Positions 7,141 to 17,079 of a stretch of 42,454 nt of DNA are shown here, piece by piece (within the stretch, counting starts at the first letter, position 1; each line of letters starts with the position of its first letter). The translations under genes and the position numbers were made by a program. The notes under the pieces were generated by a model, which saw only the letters and a list, made by a program, of their open reading frames with translations, searched no databases and had not been told where the DNA came from. This DNA is from Frankiaceae bacterium (GTDB lineage: Bacteria; Actinomycetota; Actinomycetes; JAFAQI01): contig JAVEEG010000233.1 in the NCBI GenBank assembly GCA_030840585.1, positions 1 through 42,454 of the forward strand, given 5' to 3'.

Positions 7141-7326
7141 CTACTCGTCGTCCAATATGGGGTGGTGCGGCACTTCCGGGCGCAGTCGCTCGATCAAGCA
7201 CTTGCCGTGGCAATAGAGCGTCTGCGATTCCTCGGGTTCGGTCGGCGGATACACAACAAGCGTCGTCGTACGTGCTGGCTCCAGCGCTCTGCCACAGAAG
7301 CAGCACATCGACGTGGGCGCGCTCAC
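7141..7326 (-). CDS. Cys-rich small protein overlapping the RHS stop; candidate immunity protein
   Basis: 61 residues from a GTG that overlaps the RHS stop codon by 4 bases (GTGA). It carries a treble-clef-like ligand set: CCFCG near residues 8-12 and YCHGKC near 39-44, with VVYPPTEPEESQ between them, so it probably binds zinc. An in-frame GTG at 7335 would lie inside the RHS gene and is less likely. Direct translational coupling to the 3' end of a polymorphic toxin gene is the expected place for its immunity gene, so I infer that role; the family is a common small hypothetical one that I cannot name. Confidence 0.6.
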   Translation of the reverse strand: MSAPTSMCCFCGRALEPARTTTLVVYPPTEPEESQTLYCHGKCLIERLRPEVPHHPILDDE

Positions 7327-10300
7327 GGCGTCCAACCGTAGTTGCTCGCGAGGCGGTCGAAGGATTTCTGGGACAGGTTGCTGAAGGTGGTGATCAGCCC
7401 GCGGTCACCGTCGATGACGACATCGTACCTACCGGCGCTGTTCTGGAGGATGCGCACCACCGCGCCGTCGGCTTGCGACCACACCTCGCCTCCACTTCGC
7501 ACCGCGAGTATTTGATCGGACGTTAGGACGCCGCCACGAGTCGCCGCCGGTCCCGCGACGCGAGTGACTCCATGAACTGTCTTAGCTCCGATGTCCGCGC
7601 CTTCACCGGCTTTTGCGACCTTACCCGCGCGAAGACCTTCAATCAGCTTGGCGAGGCGACCCGCGAAGATGGCATCGCCGGCCGCGCCCACGGGCATCAA
7701 CGAGAGCAAACCGCCGTTGACCGTGTTAACGAACTTTAGGAGGCCAGTTGTTAGCGCCATGAGTGCTTCGGAAAGGTCGTGGATCTCAGCCTGGTCAGCC
7801 GCGTTCCTCAACTGGGCACCCGTCAGAGCACCCCCGCGCAGCGCAAGGATGTAATCGTTGAGCCCCAACGCGTAATCGCTGGCCAGGCCAGGGTCCTCGT
7901 AAACGCTTCTCGCTAGTACGCCGTTGTTGTACTCCTCGCGGGCGGTTTCGAAGATCGCCTCGGCAGACTCGAGAGTCACCTTGCCCGCCCGCTCCGCGGC
8001 AGACTTTGCATTGGCCCACGGGGTAATGCAATTCTCATGGCCGTCACACGCGGGGGCGAGCCCACTTCCGTCGGCGAAGGCAACGGGATTGTCCGCCGCG
8101 TAGCCATACGGGTCGAGCGCTGTGTTATCGCTCGTGTCGGCCAGTGGGTCGGGGCTGACGAACTGGCCCAGGCTGGGGTCGTAGTAACGGGCGCCGTCTT
8201 GCAGCAGGCCGCTGTTGTCCAGCACCCGCCCTAGGAAGTGTTGATCCGTCGGCAACGGCGGTGCGCCGGGACGCTGAGCGCCGTACGGCAGGTAGTAGGT
8301 GCGCGTTGCCGCACCGGTGGTCGCGTTGACCGCGAGCTGCCGGCTGTTCTGGCCATCGCTCGCCAGCCACGTCAGCCCAGAGCTGTTGCGTTGCGCAACG
8401 GTCGCCCCGCCCATGCCGTAGTAGCGGGTCGCGGTGACGACGCCGTTGGCGACGTGAACCTCGTTGCCAGCCACCCAGATCGTCGTCGAGCCGTCCGGGT
8501 CCAGCCGCGCCAAGCGAGTGCCATCCGCGGCGTTGACGTACTTCGTCGTGGCCGTCCCGGACACGCTCTGGTACAGGTGATGCAGCGGATCCCACGACAA
8601 CGTCGTCACCGCACCACCAATGGTCCGGCTGATCTGCTGCCCGTCCGCGTCGTACGCATACGTGTTCGTCGTGCCGTACGCCGTGATCGCGTGCGGGTGA
8701 CTCGGGTCGCCGGGCGTGTACGCCGTCGAGACGCCGAGATTGGTCACCGACGACGGCGTCCCGTTCGGGTTGTAAGCGAACTGCTGGTTGAACCCGTACG
8801 GCGCGTCGGCCGTCGTGGCGGCCCAGTTGTTGCAGTTCGCCGCCTGCGTCCACGCCTTCTTCAACCGGTCCAGACCGTCGTAGCCGAAGCAGGTCTGCTG
8901 GTTGGTGAGATTGTCGTTGATCTGCGTCGGGTTGTTCGCGTTGTCGTAGCTGTACGCATCATTCTGCACGGTTATCGCGCCGCTGCCGTTGTTCGCCGTC
9001 GTGCTGATCGCGGTGAGCCGACGCAGCGGATCGGTGAAGCTGTACGACCGCATCGTCTGACCGGCGCCGCTCGCGCCGAGGGTTCGGGTGGCAAGCTCGT
9101 TCAACGTGTCGTACGTGTTGGTGACCGAGACTCCCGTAGGCCCAGTCAGCGTCAAGGGCAAGCCGGTCACACCGCCGGTCGTGTCATAGCCGTACGTCAG
9201 CGTCTCCGCCGGCTGGTCGCCGAGCGCACCGTCGGTGACCGTCGCCGGACTGCCGTCCGGGTTGTACGTCGTTGACGTCGGGTAAGTGATGCCGCTTGAC
9301 AGGCCCGCCACCGGCGGTATCGCGTACTCGGTGCTCAACACCCGACCGTCCGCGTCGTACCCCTTGATCGTGCTCGTCCAGTTGCCGGTGCCGCTGCCCA
9401 GATCGTGCACCGTTACGGACGCGGCTCGACCCAACCCGTTGGCGATCGCGGTGTCGTCGTATGTGTAATCGACGAGATCGCCCGAAGTGAACCCCGGCCT
9501 GGTGCTCGTGACGGCGGTCGGCCGGTTGAGCTCGTCGTACGTCGTCGTCAACGTGTCGCCGAGAGCGTCCGTTGTCCGCACGAGATTCCCGACCGCGTCG
9601 TACACCGAGGTGGATGCACCGGCGTCCGCGTCGGTGGAGGAGATCCGCCGGCCGGCGACGTCGTAGACATAGTGGTTCGTCTTGCCGGCTGCGTCCGCGA
9701 CGGACGTGAGCCGTCCCAGCGGGTCATACGTGTTCGTCGTCGTCGACGACGCGGTGGTGTCACCCGCGACCTGGGTCGATTCGGTCGACGCATGCGGCCG
9801 CCCCCATACGTCGATCGTCGCCGTGGTCACCGGCGCCGGAGCCGGCGGCGTGGTGACGATCTGGTCGGCCTTGTAGATCGTGACGGTGCGCCCCCACAAC
9901 TGAGTGGTTTTCACCGTTCGCGCCTGACTCGTCGGGCGGTGCAGCGGGTCGTAGCCGGTGTCGACTTCGAGCGGAACGGAGGCCGGCGGGGTGTAGTCGC
10001 CGCCCGCGTTCAGCGCACCGCTCTGGACATACGGACTCGACGTGGCCGCGACCTCGCCGGTGTCGTCGTAGCGAGTCTGCGCAGTCAGGTGACCCACCCC
10101 ACCGTACGACGGGGTGTGGACCTCGCGGGTCCGCTGCCAACCATCGATGTACGTCCACGTGTCGCGATAGACGCCGCCGGCCGTTAGCAGGTTTTGGGTG
10201 TGCACCGTCGACCAATCACCGTCGACGACGGAATACGCCGCAGTGAACGTCGGATACGACCCGCCGTACTCGGTCGGCGCTTCGACCTTGGTCAGCCGAC

Positions 10301-13300
10301 CCAACGCGTCATACGTCTGCTTCGCGACCTTGAGGTTCGGGTCGGTTGTCGTGGTGGCGAGGCCGCGCACGTCAAGATCCGTCGTTGTCGACAGCGACAC
10401 CGACCCCACAGGTGGCAAATCGACCTTGACGGAGGTGGGCCGTCCGGTCGAGGGCGTGTACTTGGTCGTCGTGGTGCGACCATTGCCGTCCTTGGCAGTG
10501 AGAACCCGGCCGTACCCGTCGTACGTCGCATAGCTGTTCGCGTACACCGGCGTCGTGTCCAGCTGTGTCTTCACCCGGGCGACGTTGCCTTGCGTGGGCG
10601 GCGTCGACGAGTCGGTGCTCTGGTCGTAGAAGTACTCGTTATGCCCGAGCACGGCGCCCAGACAATCCGAACCCGACGCGCGACCTGCGTCGGTCTCGAC
10701 CACCTCCGGCTCGAGCAGGTAGCGCGACGTATTCGCCACGTAAGCCGTGCTGGTGCAGTTCGCCCCCGCGTCGCTGATCGCGAGGTCGCCGGCGTCGATA
10801 TGCCTGATGACCGCGCCGTTCGAGATGAACCGCGGGTCACTCGCCTCGTAGTGCAGGTCGACGATCTCGTGCCGGCGCATCGACCCATCCGTGTTCGGCA
10901 TCCGTACGATCGTCGTGTACGGCTGGACTTCTTTCGCGACCTCCGTGGGGTTCGGCGAAACCATCGCCATCGACCCGGTCAGGTCGGCCCAGTAATTCGT
11001 ATCCGTCGTCGACAGTACGGTGCTGCCGGCAGTCTCGGTGAGGACCTCCGCCTCGCGGCCAGCCAGCCACGCATAGTCGTTCGCCGGACCCCATTCCGCG
11101 GTCGAGACAGCGTTGATCTTCGAGGAGCCGTCGTTGTTCAGGTCGCCGTACATGCCGCGGTAGAACTGGTGCACGGTGATGGAGTTGTAGCTCGACCCGA
11201 TCGTCCCGGAGACCTGATCCTCCAGGACCCGCACGGTCTGATAGCCCCGGTAGATACTCCACGAGTCAGACAACGTCGGGTTGACCTCGAACGTGTTCTT
11301 GTGCCACGCCGCGCCGCCGACGTACTGGTAGTCGGTGACGATCGGCTCGGAGGTCACGGTCCGCGTGGATGAGTGCGGCGACTCACCGAGATACGGCACG
11401 TACGCGCCGGTGCGCGTGACGAGGTACTTGTTGAACCAGCCGGCCGCCCACGTCGACGAGCCCTGCGGCACCCAGTGCACCGGGAAGCAGTCGAGATAGT
11501 TCAGTGAATGGTCGCCGTTCTCCAACGCGGGCGTACAAACGTCGGGAGTCTCGTAGGTGACGTCGAGGTAGCCGCCGGTCTCGTTCTCGATCTGGTCGAC
11601 CCGGTACATGTCGACTGGACTGACCCCGGCGGCGACATCGAACCGGTTCGGGAATGCATCGCCGAACGTGTACATCGGCGGCGTCGAGACCGGCGTGCCG
11701 TTCTCACCGGTGTGCCGCACCTGGCTCATCCATAGCGCCGGCGACTCCGGACCACTGCCGTCAGGGTCGGGCAGCTGTTGCTGCAACGCATAGTCGTCCA
11801 ACCACTGGTACGTCGAGCCGGACGAGAGTGCATACGTGTCGATGTTGGTGAGCATGTTCGAGATCCAGAAGCTCGGGCTCGACTGGTGACATTGAAGCGC
11901 CCCGGTCACGCACACTAGATCGACCGGCACGTCCGGGTACGACGTAAAGCTCGCCGGTCCGAGCGTGGGGCAGGCGACAGTGCCGCCGCTCATCTTCTGC
12001 ACACACCGGCCCACGGTCGTGAACACGACCTTGTCGACCGGAAGGCTCGTGTCGCCATCCCGGAGCCCGTACGCGATCGACGTCAACCGCCCACCGCGCA
12101 CATAACTCTGCGCCGGCCCGATCCCGTTCACGTTGTACGCATTTGTCTCTTGGGCGTAGTTGTACGTCGTCTCGTTGTTGTTGGTACGAACGACGTAGTC
12201 GAGGTTCCAGCGCCACGCCTTCGCGCAGGAGGTCGTGCAGGCGGTGCCGCCGGGGTAGCCGAAGATGGGGACGGTCCACGTCGAGTTCGTCAACGCCGTC
12301 CCGGCGACACCGACACCTCGACCGAAGTAGTAGATCGTCCCGTCCGGTGACTGCAGCTTCCAGAACTCACCGGTCGCATCGCCATTGCCCGCACCCGTGC
12401 CGTGCGTGACGGTCCAGCCCGGGTCGTCCTGCAACCGCCAGGTGCCGTCGACATCCTGGATGAGGTGCGTCGTCATGCCACCGAGCGACAGCGACACGTT
12501 GATCGGCGAGGTCGTGTAGCAGAGGTCGTGGTTCGAGCGGCCGATCGTGTCGCACGAGGCGTACTCCCGCTCGATGAAACCGGGCTGGTAGTCCCATCCC
12601 ATCCCGACCCACGACGCCTGCGGGTTGGTCACCGACGTACGGCCGTCCACCGAACCCGAGTCGTAGTCCAACGTCACGTCCGGGGCCGGACCGCCCGGCG
12701 GCACCGGCGTCGTGACCGGGTACGAGTAGCCGAGCGAACCCGAAGACAGGCCGACCGACCAGTGCGCCGTCGGCAGCAACGGCGACGCGATGTAGGTACC
12801 CGACGGGCCGGACGGAGCCGACGCGACGGCGAACACCGAACCCGACGACGACCCGAGACCCGCCGCATCGGTGGACGGCGACGACGGTGACGGGGACGGC
12901 GAGTCGGTCGGTGACGCTGTCGGCAACGCGACCGCCGGAGCAAGGCTGGCCGAATCAGCGCCGTCCGCATCGACCACACCGGTCAGCGCGGTCTGGTACG
13001 GGTTGTTCAGCTGGTTCGCGACCGGCGTACCCGTGGAGCAGTCCGGCAGCTCCGGTGTCGTCAGCACACATGCCGGATAGCGCACCAACTCCAAGCGCTC
13101 GGCGTAGTTGCCTCCGTACGAGTCCCGGAATCCGCTGTAGTCAACGGATACGGCGACCGGCGCCCGTCCGCTGCCGCCATCCGCGCGGGCGAGCGTGAAC
13201 ACCATCGGCGCGTCGCCGAGCTGATGCCTCGCCGCGTCGCCGAGCGTGACGACCCGCACCGAAGCCGGGGCGGCCGACGAATGAGCTGCCCATGACGGCG

Positions 13301-13673
13301 AACCCACGGGTCGCTTCAGGCCGTCCGGCTGGGGCGCGTTGCCGGTCGGCAGCTGCGGCAGGCCCAACGTCCCCAGCGCGGCCGGGGCGGCGATTCGTAC
13401 GACGCCCGCCGTCGACACCGCCGTGGCGGTGACCGGAACCGTCGCCGACCCGGGCGCCGGGAACGAGACCTTCGGCATCGGCCACTTCGACGCCGCGTCG
13501 GTGGCCGAGACCGGCCGCGGATCGGGCTGCACCGAGCCCTTGGGCACGGGACCCGGACCGGCCGCCGCCGATGAGGCGATCGCCGCGACCGGGGAAAGCC
13601 CCGGCAACGCAGTCAGTCCCGCCGCGGCGAGCGCGGCGACCAGCATTCCGACGACGAACCGGCGAGCCCCCAT
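7323..13673 (-). CDS. Secreted RHS/YD-repeat polymorphic toxin-type protein
   Basis: 2116 residues. A signal peptide spans about 1-31 (RR, then a long Ala/Leu core, PVAA cut region). A Ser/Pro/Thr-rich stretch lies near 245-270 (SPTDSPSPSPSSPS). The main body holds many YD repeats of the form Y-D-x-x-G-R-L/x-x-x-x (for example TYDPLGRLTSVADAAG and VYDAVGNLV). The conserved core end is present: ARYYDPSLGQFVSPDPLAD, then DPYGYAADNPVAFADGSG near 1854-1871. After it come about 175 residues of helical linker and a tip (about 2050-2116) with QADGAVV, GRYDVVIDGDRGLITTF and RLASNYGWTP. RHS shells enclose and release C-terminal toxins (family knowledge); the toxin class of this tip is unknown to me. 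The ATG at 13673 has GGGGAGG upstream. The next gene overlaps the stop. Confidence 0.9.
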   Translation of the reverse strand: MGARRFVVGMLVAALAAAGLTALPGLSPVAAIASSAAAGPGPVPKGSVQPDPRPVSATDAASKWPMPKVSFPAPGSATVPVTATAVSTAGVVRIAAPAALGTLGLPQLPTGNAPQPDGLKRPVGSPSWAAHSSAAPASVRVVTLGDAARHQLGDAPMVFTLARADGGSGRAPVAVSVDYSGFRDSYGGNYAERLELVRYPACVLTTPELPDCSTGTPVANQLNNPYQTALTGVVDADGADSASLAPAVALPTASPTDSPSPSPSSPSTDAAGLGSSSGSVFAVASAPSGPSGTYIASPLLPTAHWSVGLSSGSLGYSYPVTTPVPPGGPAPDVTLDYDSGSVDGRTSVTNPQASWVGMGWDYQPGFIEREYASCDTIGRSNHDLCYTTSPINVSLSLGGMTTHLIQDVDGTWRLQDDPGWTVTHGTGAGNGDATGEFWKLQSPDGTIYYFGRGVGVAGTALTNSTWTVPIFGYPGGTACTTSCAKAWRWNLDYVVRTNNNETTYNYAQETNAYNVNGIGPAQSYVRGGRLTSIAYGLRDGDTSLPVDKVVFTTVGRCVQKMSGGTVACPTLGPASFTSYPDVPVDLVCVTGALQCHQSSPSFWISNMLTNIDTYALSSGSTYQWLDDYALQQQLPDPDGSGPESPALWMSQVRHTGENGTPVSTPPMYTFGDAFPNRFDVAAGVSPVDMYRVDQIENETGGYLDVTYETPDVCTPALENGDHSLNYLDCFPVHWVPQGSSTWAAGWFNKYLVTRTGAYVPYLGESPHSSTRTVTSEPIVTDYQYVGGAAWHKNTFEVNPTLSDSWSIYRGYQTVRVLEDQVSGTIGSSYNSITVHQFYRGMYGDLNNDGSSKINAVSTAEWGPANDYAWLAGREAEVLTETAGSTVLSTTDTNYWADLTGSMAMVSPNPTEVAKEVQPYTTIVRMPNTDGSMRRHEIVDLHYEASDPRFISNGAVIRHIDAGDLAISDAGANCTSTAYVANTSRYLLEPEVVETDAGRASGSDCLGAVLGHNEYFYDQSTDSSTPPTQGNVARVKTQLDTTPVYANSYATYDGYGRVLTAKDGNGRTTTTKYTPSTGRPTSVKVDLPPVGSVSLSTTTDLDVRGLATTTTDPNLKVAKQTYDALGRLTKVEAPTEYGGSYPTFTAAYSVVDGDWSTVHTQNLLTAGGVYRDTWTYIDGWQRTREVHTPSYGGVGHLTAQTRYDDTGEVAATSSPYVQSGALNAGGDYTPPASVPLEVDTGYDPLHRPTSQARTVKTTQLWGRTVTIYKADQIVTTPPAPAPVTTATIDVWGRPHASTESTQVAGDTTASSTTTNTYDPLGRLTSVADAAGKTNHYVYDVAGRRISSTDADAGASTSVYDAVGNLVRTTDALGDTLTTTYDELNRPTAVTSTRPGFTSGDLVDYTYDDTAIANGLGRAASVTVHDLGSGTGNWTSTIKGYDADGRVLSTEYAIPPVAGLSSGITYPTSTTYNPDGSPATVTDGALGDQPAETLTYGYDTTGGVTGLPLTLTGPTGVSVTNTYDTLNELATRTLGASGAGQTMRSYSFTDPLRRLTAISTTANNGSGAITVQNDAYSYDNANNPTQINDNLTNQQTCFGYDGLDRLKKAWTQAANCNNWAATTADAPYGFNQQFAYNPNGTPSSVTNLGVSTAYTPGDPSHPHAITAYGTTNTYAYDADGQQISRTIGGAVTTLSWDPLHHLYQSVSGTATTKYVNAADGTRLARLDPDGSTTIWVAGNEVHVANGVVTATRYYGMGGATVAQRNSSGLTWLASDGQNSRQLAVNATTGAATRTYYLPYGAQRPGAPPLPTDQHFLGRVLDNSGLLQDGARYYDPSLGQFVSPDPLADTSDNTALDPYGYAADNPVAFADGSGLAPACDGHENCITPWANAKSAAERAGKVTLESAEAIFETAREEYNNGVLARSVYEDPGLASDYALGLNDYILALRGGALTGAQLRNAADQAEIHDLSEALMALTTGLLKFVNTVNGGLLSLMPVGAAGDAIFAGRLAKLIEGLRAGKVAKAGEGADIGAKTVHGVTRVAGPAATRGGVLTSDQILAVRSGGEVWSQADGAVVRILQNSAGRYDVVIDGDRGLITTFSNLSQKSFDRLASNYGWTP

Positions 13674-13805
13674 GGCCTAGCCCTCCCCGACCCCGCCCCC
13701 GCCGGGCTCAGGCCGAGGCACATTAGACGACGGCTACGCGGTGTAATCAAGCGGTTTCGGAAAACGTACAGCGACGCGGGTATCCATAACGGACATTGCC
13801 GACTC

Positions 13806-14858
13806 TCAGGTCGCGGTGACGCCGCCACCCGACTTCGACGCCGACTTGTCGCCGGCCCAGATCCCCATGATCAGCCCGCAGTGCACCGCGCCGTACGAGC
13901 TCAGCGCCTTGCCCAGCTGCGCGAGCAACGGCAACACCTCGTGCAGTTGGCGGTCGGCCAGGTCGAACGCATCGGCGTCCTGCCGGTTCACCGCGCGCAA
14001 CGCCCGATCGAACACCGCCGCGTTCGACTTGATCGCGCCGAGCCGGCTGCGAACCGTCAGCGGCAGCCGGTGAGCGTCGCGCGGTTCGGGCAGGTGCGTG
14101 AACGCGGTCGACAACCGGCTCAACTGTTGCGACCACAACGTCAGCAACTGCCGGAACGACGACAACGAAGTCTGCTTCTCCAGCTTGATCACCGGTAACA
14201 ATCCGACGTACGCCGAATCGCACGCGCGGTCCGCCCCGAAGATCCAACTCGTCGACGTGCTCCGCAACCGCGGCCCGTCTCTGTCGGACGTGAACGGCGG
14301 ATGCGCGTGGTCGCGGCCGTACGACGCGACGACGGCGTCGATGAAGTTGCTCTGTGCGATGCCGAAGCCGGTGGCGTCGTCACCACCGAGCGCATTGGCG
14401 AGCACGTCGAACCCGTTCTGCTTGCCGTGCGCCGCGAGTCCGGTGAGCGCGTCCTTCATCGCATCGACGGCCTTGACCAGGCTGGCGGTCTGCTGTTGCA
14501 AACCGGCCGGCGGACGCAACGCGTGCAGTTGGTTCGACAGCTTGCGCAACGCGGCCAGGCTGCCGCCGTGAGCGAGCGCGTCGCGGGCGGCAAACACGTC
14601 GTCCGGCCCCGGATTGGCGAGTGCGGCGAGCACCGACTGCACCGGCGCCGCGGCCCGATAGACGTCGTTCGCAACCGGCGCCAGCTTCGCGAGGAACGCC
14701 AACTCGACGCGATATTCGGCCCGGGCAGCAGCGACCTTCCGGTCGTGCTCGCGCCGTTGCTGCGCGACCGCAACATCGACACACGTCACCGCGACCAGAC
14801 CGGCCGCGATCACCGCAGCGAAAACGATCCGCACCCACTTGCGGTCGAGCACCGACAT
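13806..14858 (-). CDS. Hypothetical membrane-anchored protein
   Basis: 350 residues. A single hydrophobic segment at about 9-31 (VRIVFAAVIAAGLVAVTCVD) follows a short basic start, so the protein is anchored with the rest outside the membrane, or secreted. The body is mostly helical, with heptad-like stretches and two Cys residues (in DRACDSAY and AVHCGL). It ends in a Gly/Ser/Lys-rich tail. The gene begins 31 bases after the rho stop and could be read from the rho transcript; a short 6-bp hairpin with a 3-base loop lies in that gap without a T run. It precedes the RHS gene by 132 bases. No family recognised; whether it belongs to the RHS island or to the rho locus cannot be decided. Confidence 0.75.
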   Translation of the reverse strand: MSVLDRKWVRIVFAAVIAAGLVAVTCVDVAVAQQRREHDRKVAAARAEYRVELAFLAKLAPVANDVYRAAAPVQSVLAALANPGPDDVFAARDALAHGGSLAALRKLSNQLHALRPPAGLQQQTASLVKAVDAMKDALTGLAAHGKQNGFDVLANALGGDDATGFGIAQSNFIDAVVASYGRDHAHPPFTSDRDGPRLRSTSTSWIFGADRACDSAYVGLLPVIKLEKQTSLSSFRQLLTLWSQQLSRLSTAFTHLPEPRDAHRLPLTVRSRLGAIKSNAAVFDRALRAVNRQDADAFDLADRQLHEVLPLLAQLGKALSSYGAVHCGLIMGIWAGDKSASKSGGGVTAT

Positions 14859-14889
14859 CTCAGAAGACCCCCGTCATACGGGGATCGTC

Positions 14890-16797
14890 TCAGTCCTCGC
14901 CCGCCATGTGCGTCGTTTTCTGAACTTGCATCAGGAATTCGTTGTTGGTCTTGGTCTGCTTCATCTTGTCGAGCAGCAATTCGAGCGCCTGCTGGGTCTC
15001 CAGCGCATGCAGCACGCGGCGAAGCTTCCAAACGATCTGCAACTCATCCGGCGCGAGCAGGATCTCTTCCTTTCGCGTGCCCGACGGGTCGACGTCGACC
15101 GCGGGGAAGATCCGCTTGTCCGCGAGCCGCCGGTCGAGCTTGAGCTCCATGTTGCCGGTGCCCTTGAACTCCTCGAAGATGACCTCGTCCATGCGCGAGC
15201 CGGTGTCGACCAGCGCGGTCGCGAGGATCGTCAGCGAGCCGCCGTTCTCGATGTTTCGCGCGGCACCGAAGAACCGCTTCGGCGGGTACAGCGCGGTGCT
15301 GTCGACACCACCGGAGAGGATGCGGCCGCTCGCCGGTGCCGCGAGGTTGTACGCGCGGCCGAGCCGGGTGATCGAGTCGAGCAGGATGACGACGTCGTGG
15401 CCGAGTTCGACCAGCCGCTTCGCCCGCTCGATCGACAACTCCGCGACCGTCGTGTGGTCGTCGGCCGGCCGGTCGAACGTCGACGCGATGACCTCACCCT
15501 TCACCGACCGCTGCATGTCGGTGACCTCTTCTGGCCGCTCGTCGACGAGCACGACCATGAGGTGGACTTCCGGGTTGTTCGTCGTAATCGCGTTCGCGAT
15601 CGCCTGCAGCACCATCGTCTTGCCCGCCTTCGGCGGCGACACGATGAGACCGCGCTGCCCCTTGCCGATCGGCGCCACCAGATCGATGACGCGTGTGGTC
15701 AGGATGTGCGACTCGGTCTCGAGCCGGAGCCGGTCCTGCGGGTACAGCGGCGTCAGCTTGGAGAATTCCGGACGGTTGCGCGCCTGCTCCGGGTCGACGC
15801 CGTTGATCGTGTCGAGCCGGACCAGCGCGTTGAACTTCTCCCGCCGCTCGCCTTCGCGCTGCTGGCGCACCGCGCCGGTGACCACGTCACCCTTGCGCAA
15901 GCCGTTACGGCGAACCTGCGCCAGCGACACGTACACGTCGTTGGAGCTGGGCAGGTAGCCCGCCGTGCGGACGAACGCGTAGTTGTCGAGGACGTCGACG
16001 ATGCCCGCGATCGGCACCAGCACGTCGTCGTCGGTGATGACCGGCTCGGGCTCACCCGGGCCGAAGCGCTCCCGGCTGCGGTTGCGGTTGCGCTCCCGGA
16101 ACCGACCCCGGCGGCCGCCGCGGCGGTCGTCGTAATCGTCGCGCGGGCCGCCACCCTGGCCGCCGCCCTGGTGCTCGCCGCCGCCCTGCCGGTCGCCGCC
16201 GCCCCCGCCACCCTGGCGGTCGCCGCCACCCTGACGGTCGCCGCCACCCTGGCGCTCGCCGCCCTGGCGCTGCTGCTGCCGGTCGCCACCCTGACGGTCG
16301 CCGCCGCCCTGGCGGTCGCCGCCGCCCTGGCGGTCGCCGCCACCTTGCCGGTCACGCTGCGGTCGGTCGCCCTGGTTGCGGTCGCGGTCCTGGCGCGGCT
16401 GACGGTCACCGTCGGAACGCTGACCTCGGTCGGACTCGGAGCGCTCGCCGTCAGCCGGCGGCTGCTCGTCGCGCTGGCGCGGCGGCCGGGTCGCGGCCGG
16501 CGCGTCGCCGTTCGACCCACTGCCGGCGGACTGGCCGCCGGACTCGCTGCCACCGGAACGCTTGTCCTGGATCGCGCTGATCAGCTGGCTCTTGCGCATC
16601 TTGGCGGTGCCGGCAATGCCGAGCTCCCCCGCCAGTTGCTGCAACTCGGGGAGCAGCATCCCGGACAGACCACCGCTGCGGCGCTTGCCGCTGCCGTTCG
16701 ATCCGTTGGCGCTCGCGCTCGAATCGGTGCCGCCCGCGCCCGCGTTATCGGTCGCAGTGACGGTCGCGCCGTCGGCGGTGTCGTTGGTGTCGCTCAC
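14890..16797 (-). CDS. rho: Transcription termination factor Rho
   Basis: Hexameric RNA-dependent ATPase that ends transcription. 635 residues, much longer than the 419 of E. coli because of an N-terminal insertion. Order: Rho-N helices (about 47-80, [13 protein letters not shown]), a Gly/Arg/Asp/Gln-rich insert (about 85-245) with many DRQGGG units, the RNA-binding cold-shock-like domain (about 250-325), and the ATPase core with Walker A PPKAGKT near 388-394 and a C-terminus [13 protein letters not shown]. Such inserts are typical of actinobacterial Rho. The GTG at 16797 follows GAGGAGG seven bases upstream. It lies downstream of thrB, 282 bases away, as in Mycobacterium, where rpmE would come next. 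Confidence 0.96.
   Translation of the reverse strand: MSDTNDTADGATVTATDNAGAGGTDSSASANGSNGSGKRRSGGLSGMLLPELQQLAGELGIAGTAKMRKSQLISAIQDKRSGGSESGGQSAGSGSNGDAPAATRPPRQRDEQPPADGERSESDRGQRSDGDRQPRQDRDRNQGDRPQRDRQGGGDRQGGGDRQGGGDRQGGDRQQQRQGGERQGGGDRQGGGDRQGGGGGGDRQGGGEHQGGGQGGGPRDDYDDRRGGRRGRFRERNRNRSRERFGPGEPEPVITDDDVLVPIAGIVDVLDNYAFVRTAGYLPSSNDVYVSLAQVRRNGLRKGDVVTGAVRQQREGERREKFNALVRLDTINGVDPEQARNRPEFSKLTPLYPQDRLRLETESHILTTRVIDLVAPIGKGQRGLIVSPPKAGKTMVLQAIANAITTNNPEVHLMVVLVDERPEEVTDMQRSVKGEVIASTFDRPADDHTTVAELSIERAKRLVELGHDVVILLDSITRLGRAYNLAAPASGRILSGGVDSTALYPPKRFFGAARNIENGGSLTILATALVDTGSRMDEVIFEEFKGTGNMELKLDRRLADKRIFPAVDVDPSGTRKEEILLAPDELQIVWKLRRVLHALETQQALELLLDKMKQTKTNNEFLMQVQKTTHMAGED
16141..16356 (-). 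repeat. Tandem repeats inside rho (DRQGGG units)
   Basis: About 216 bases of imperfect 15-18-base tandem units, coding for repeated D-R-Q-G-G-G (residues about 148-219 of Rho). Units vary by QQQ and E/H substitutions and by length, consistent with slippage. Antisense translation gives an artificial Ala/Pro/Leu-rich frame, which should not be annotated. Confidence 0.85.
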
Positions 16798-16801
16798 TCA
16801 A

Positions 16802-16817
16802 GGTCCTCCTCGGGACC
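16802..16817 (-). promoter_or_regulatory. Small hairpin around the rho Shine-Dalgarno sequence
   Basis: On the minus strand, 5-bp arms (16813-16817 and 16802-16806) enclose a six-base loop. The rho ribosome-binding site GAGGAGG (16805-16811) lies in the loop and the right-hand arm. Pairing could reduce ribosome access. The stem is short, so an effect is uncertain. The remaining 260 bases up to the thrB stop show no other clear element. Confidence 0.3.
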
Positions 16818-17079
16818 GGCGGTGCGTGCGCGCTGTCGGCACGCGTCGCCTTAGAAGATCGACCGGACGGACCGGTCTGCCCACTCGACGGATGGAGTGG
16901 GACGTCTGGATGCCGGGTTGTCTCGCACGTCGCCATCGGCGGAACCACGTCGGCGGCTGGGAACGCCGGGCAGAGGTTGCGATAGGGAAAGCGAGGCGGT
17001 CGGCTGAAGCAGTCAGGCGACTGACGCACACACAGCGTAGTCCCCCGTGACGATACCGGCAACAACCGCCACGGCGGGG

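Noticed and set aside
6288-7526. Plus-strand frames of 172 and 208 codons in the RHS island
   Set aside because: They run opposite to tip remnants and partner genes and show no protein-like patterning.
8238-9275. Long plus-strand open frames opposite the RHS gene (also 9405-10187 and 10194-11372)
   Set aside because: Arg/Val-rich shadows of YD repeats; no ribosome sites or known motifs.
16141-16356. Repeat array read as a CRISPR-like array
   Set aside because: Contiguous in-frame coding units without unique spacers; part of Rho.
14839-16854. 671-codon plus-strand open frame opposite rho
   Set aside because: Produced by high GC and the rho repeats; Ala/Val/Leu/Arg low complexity without any domain.
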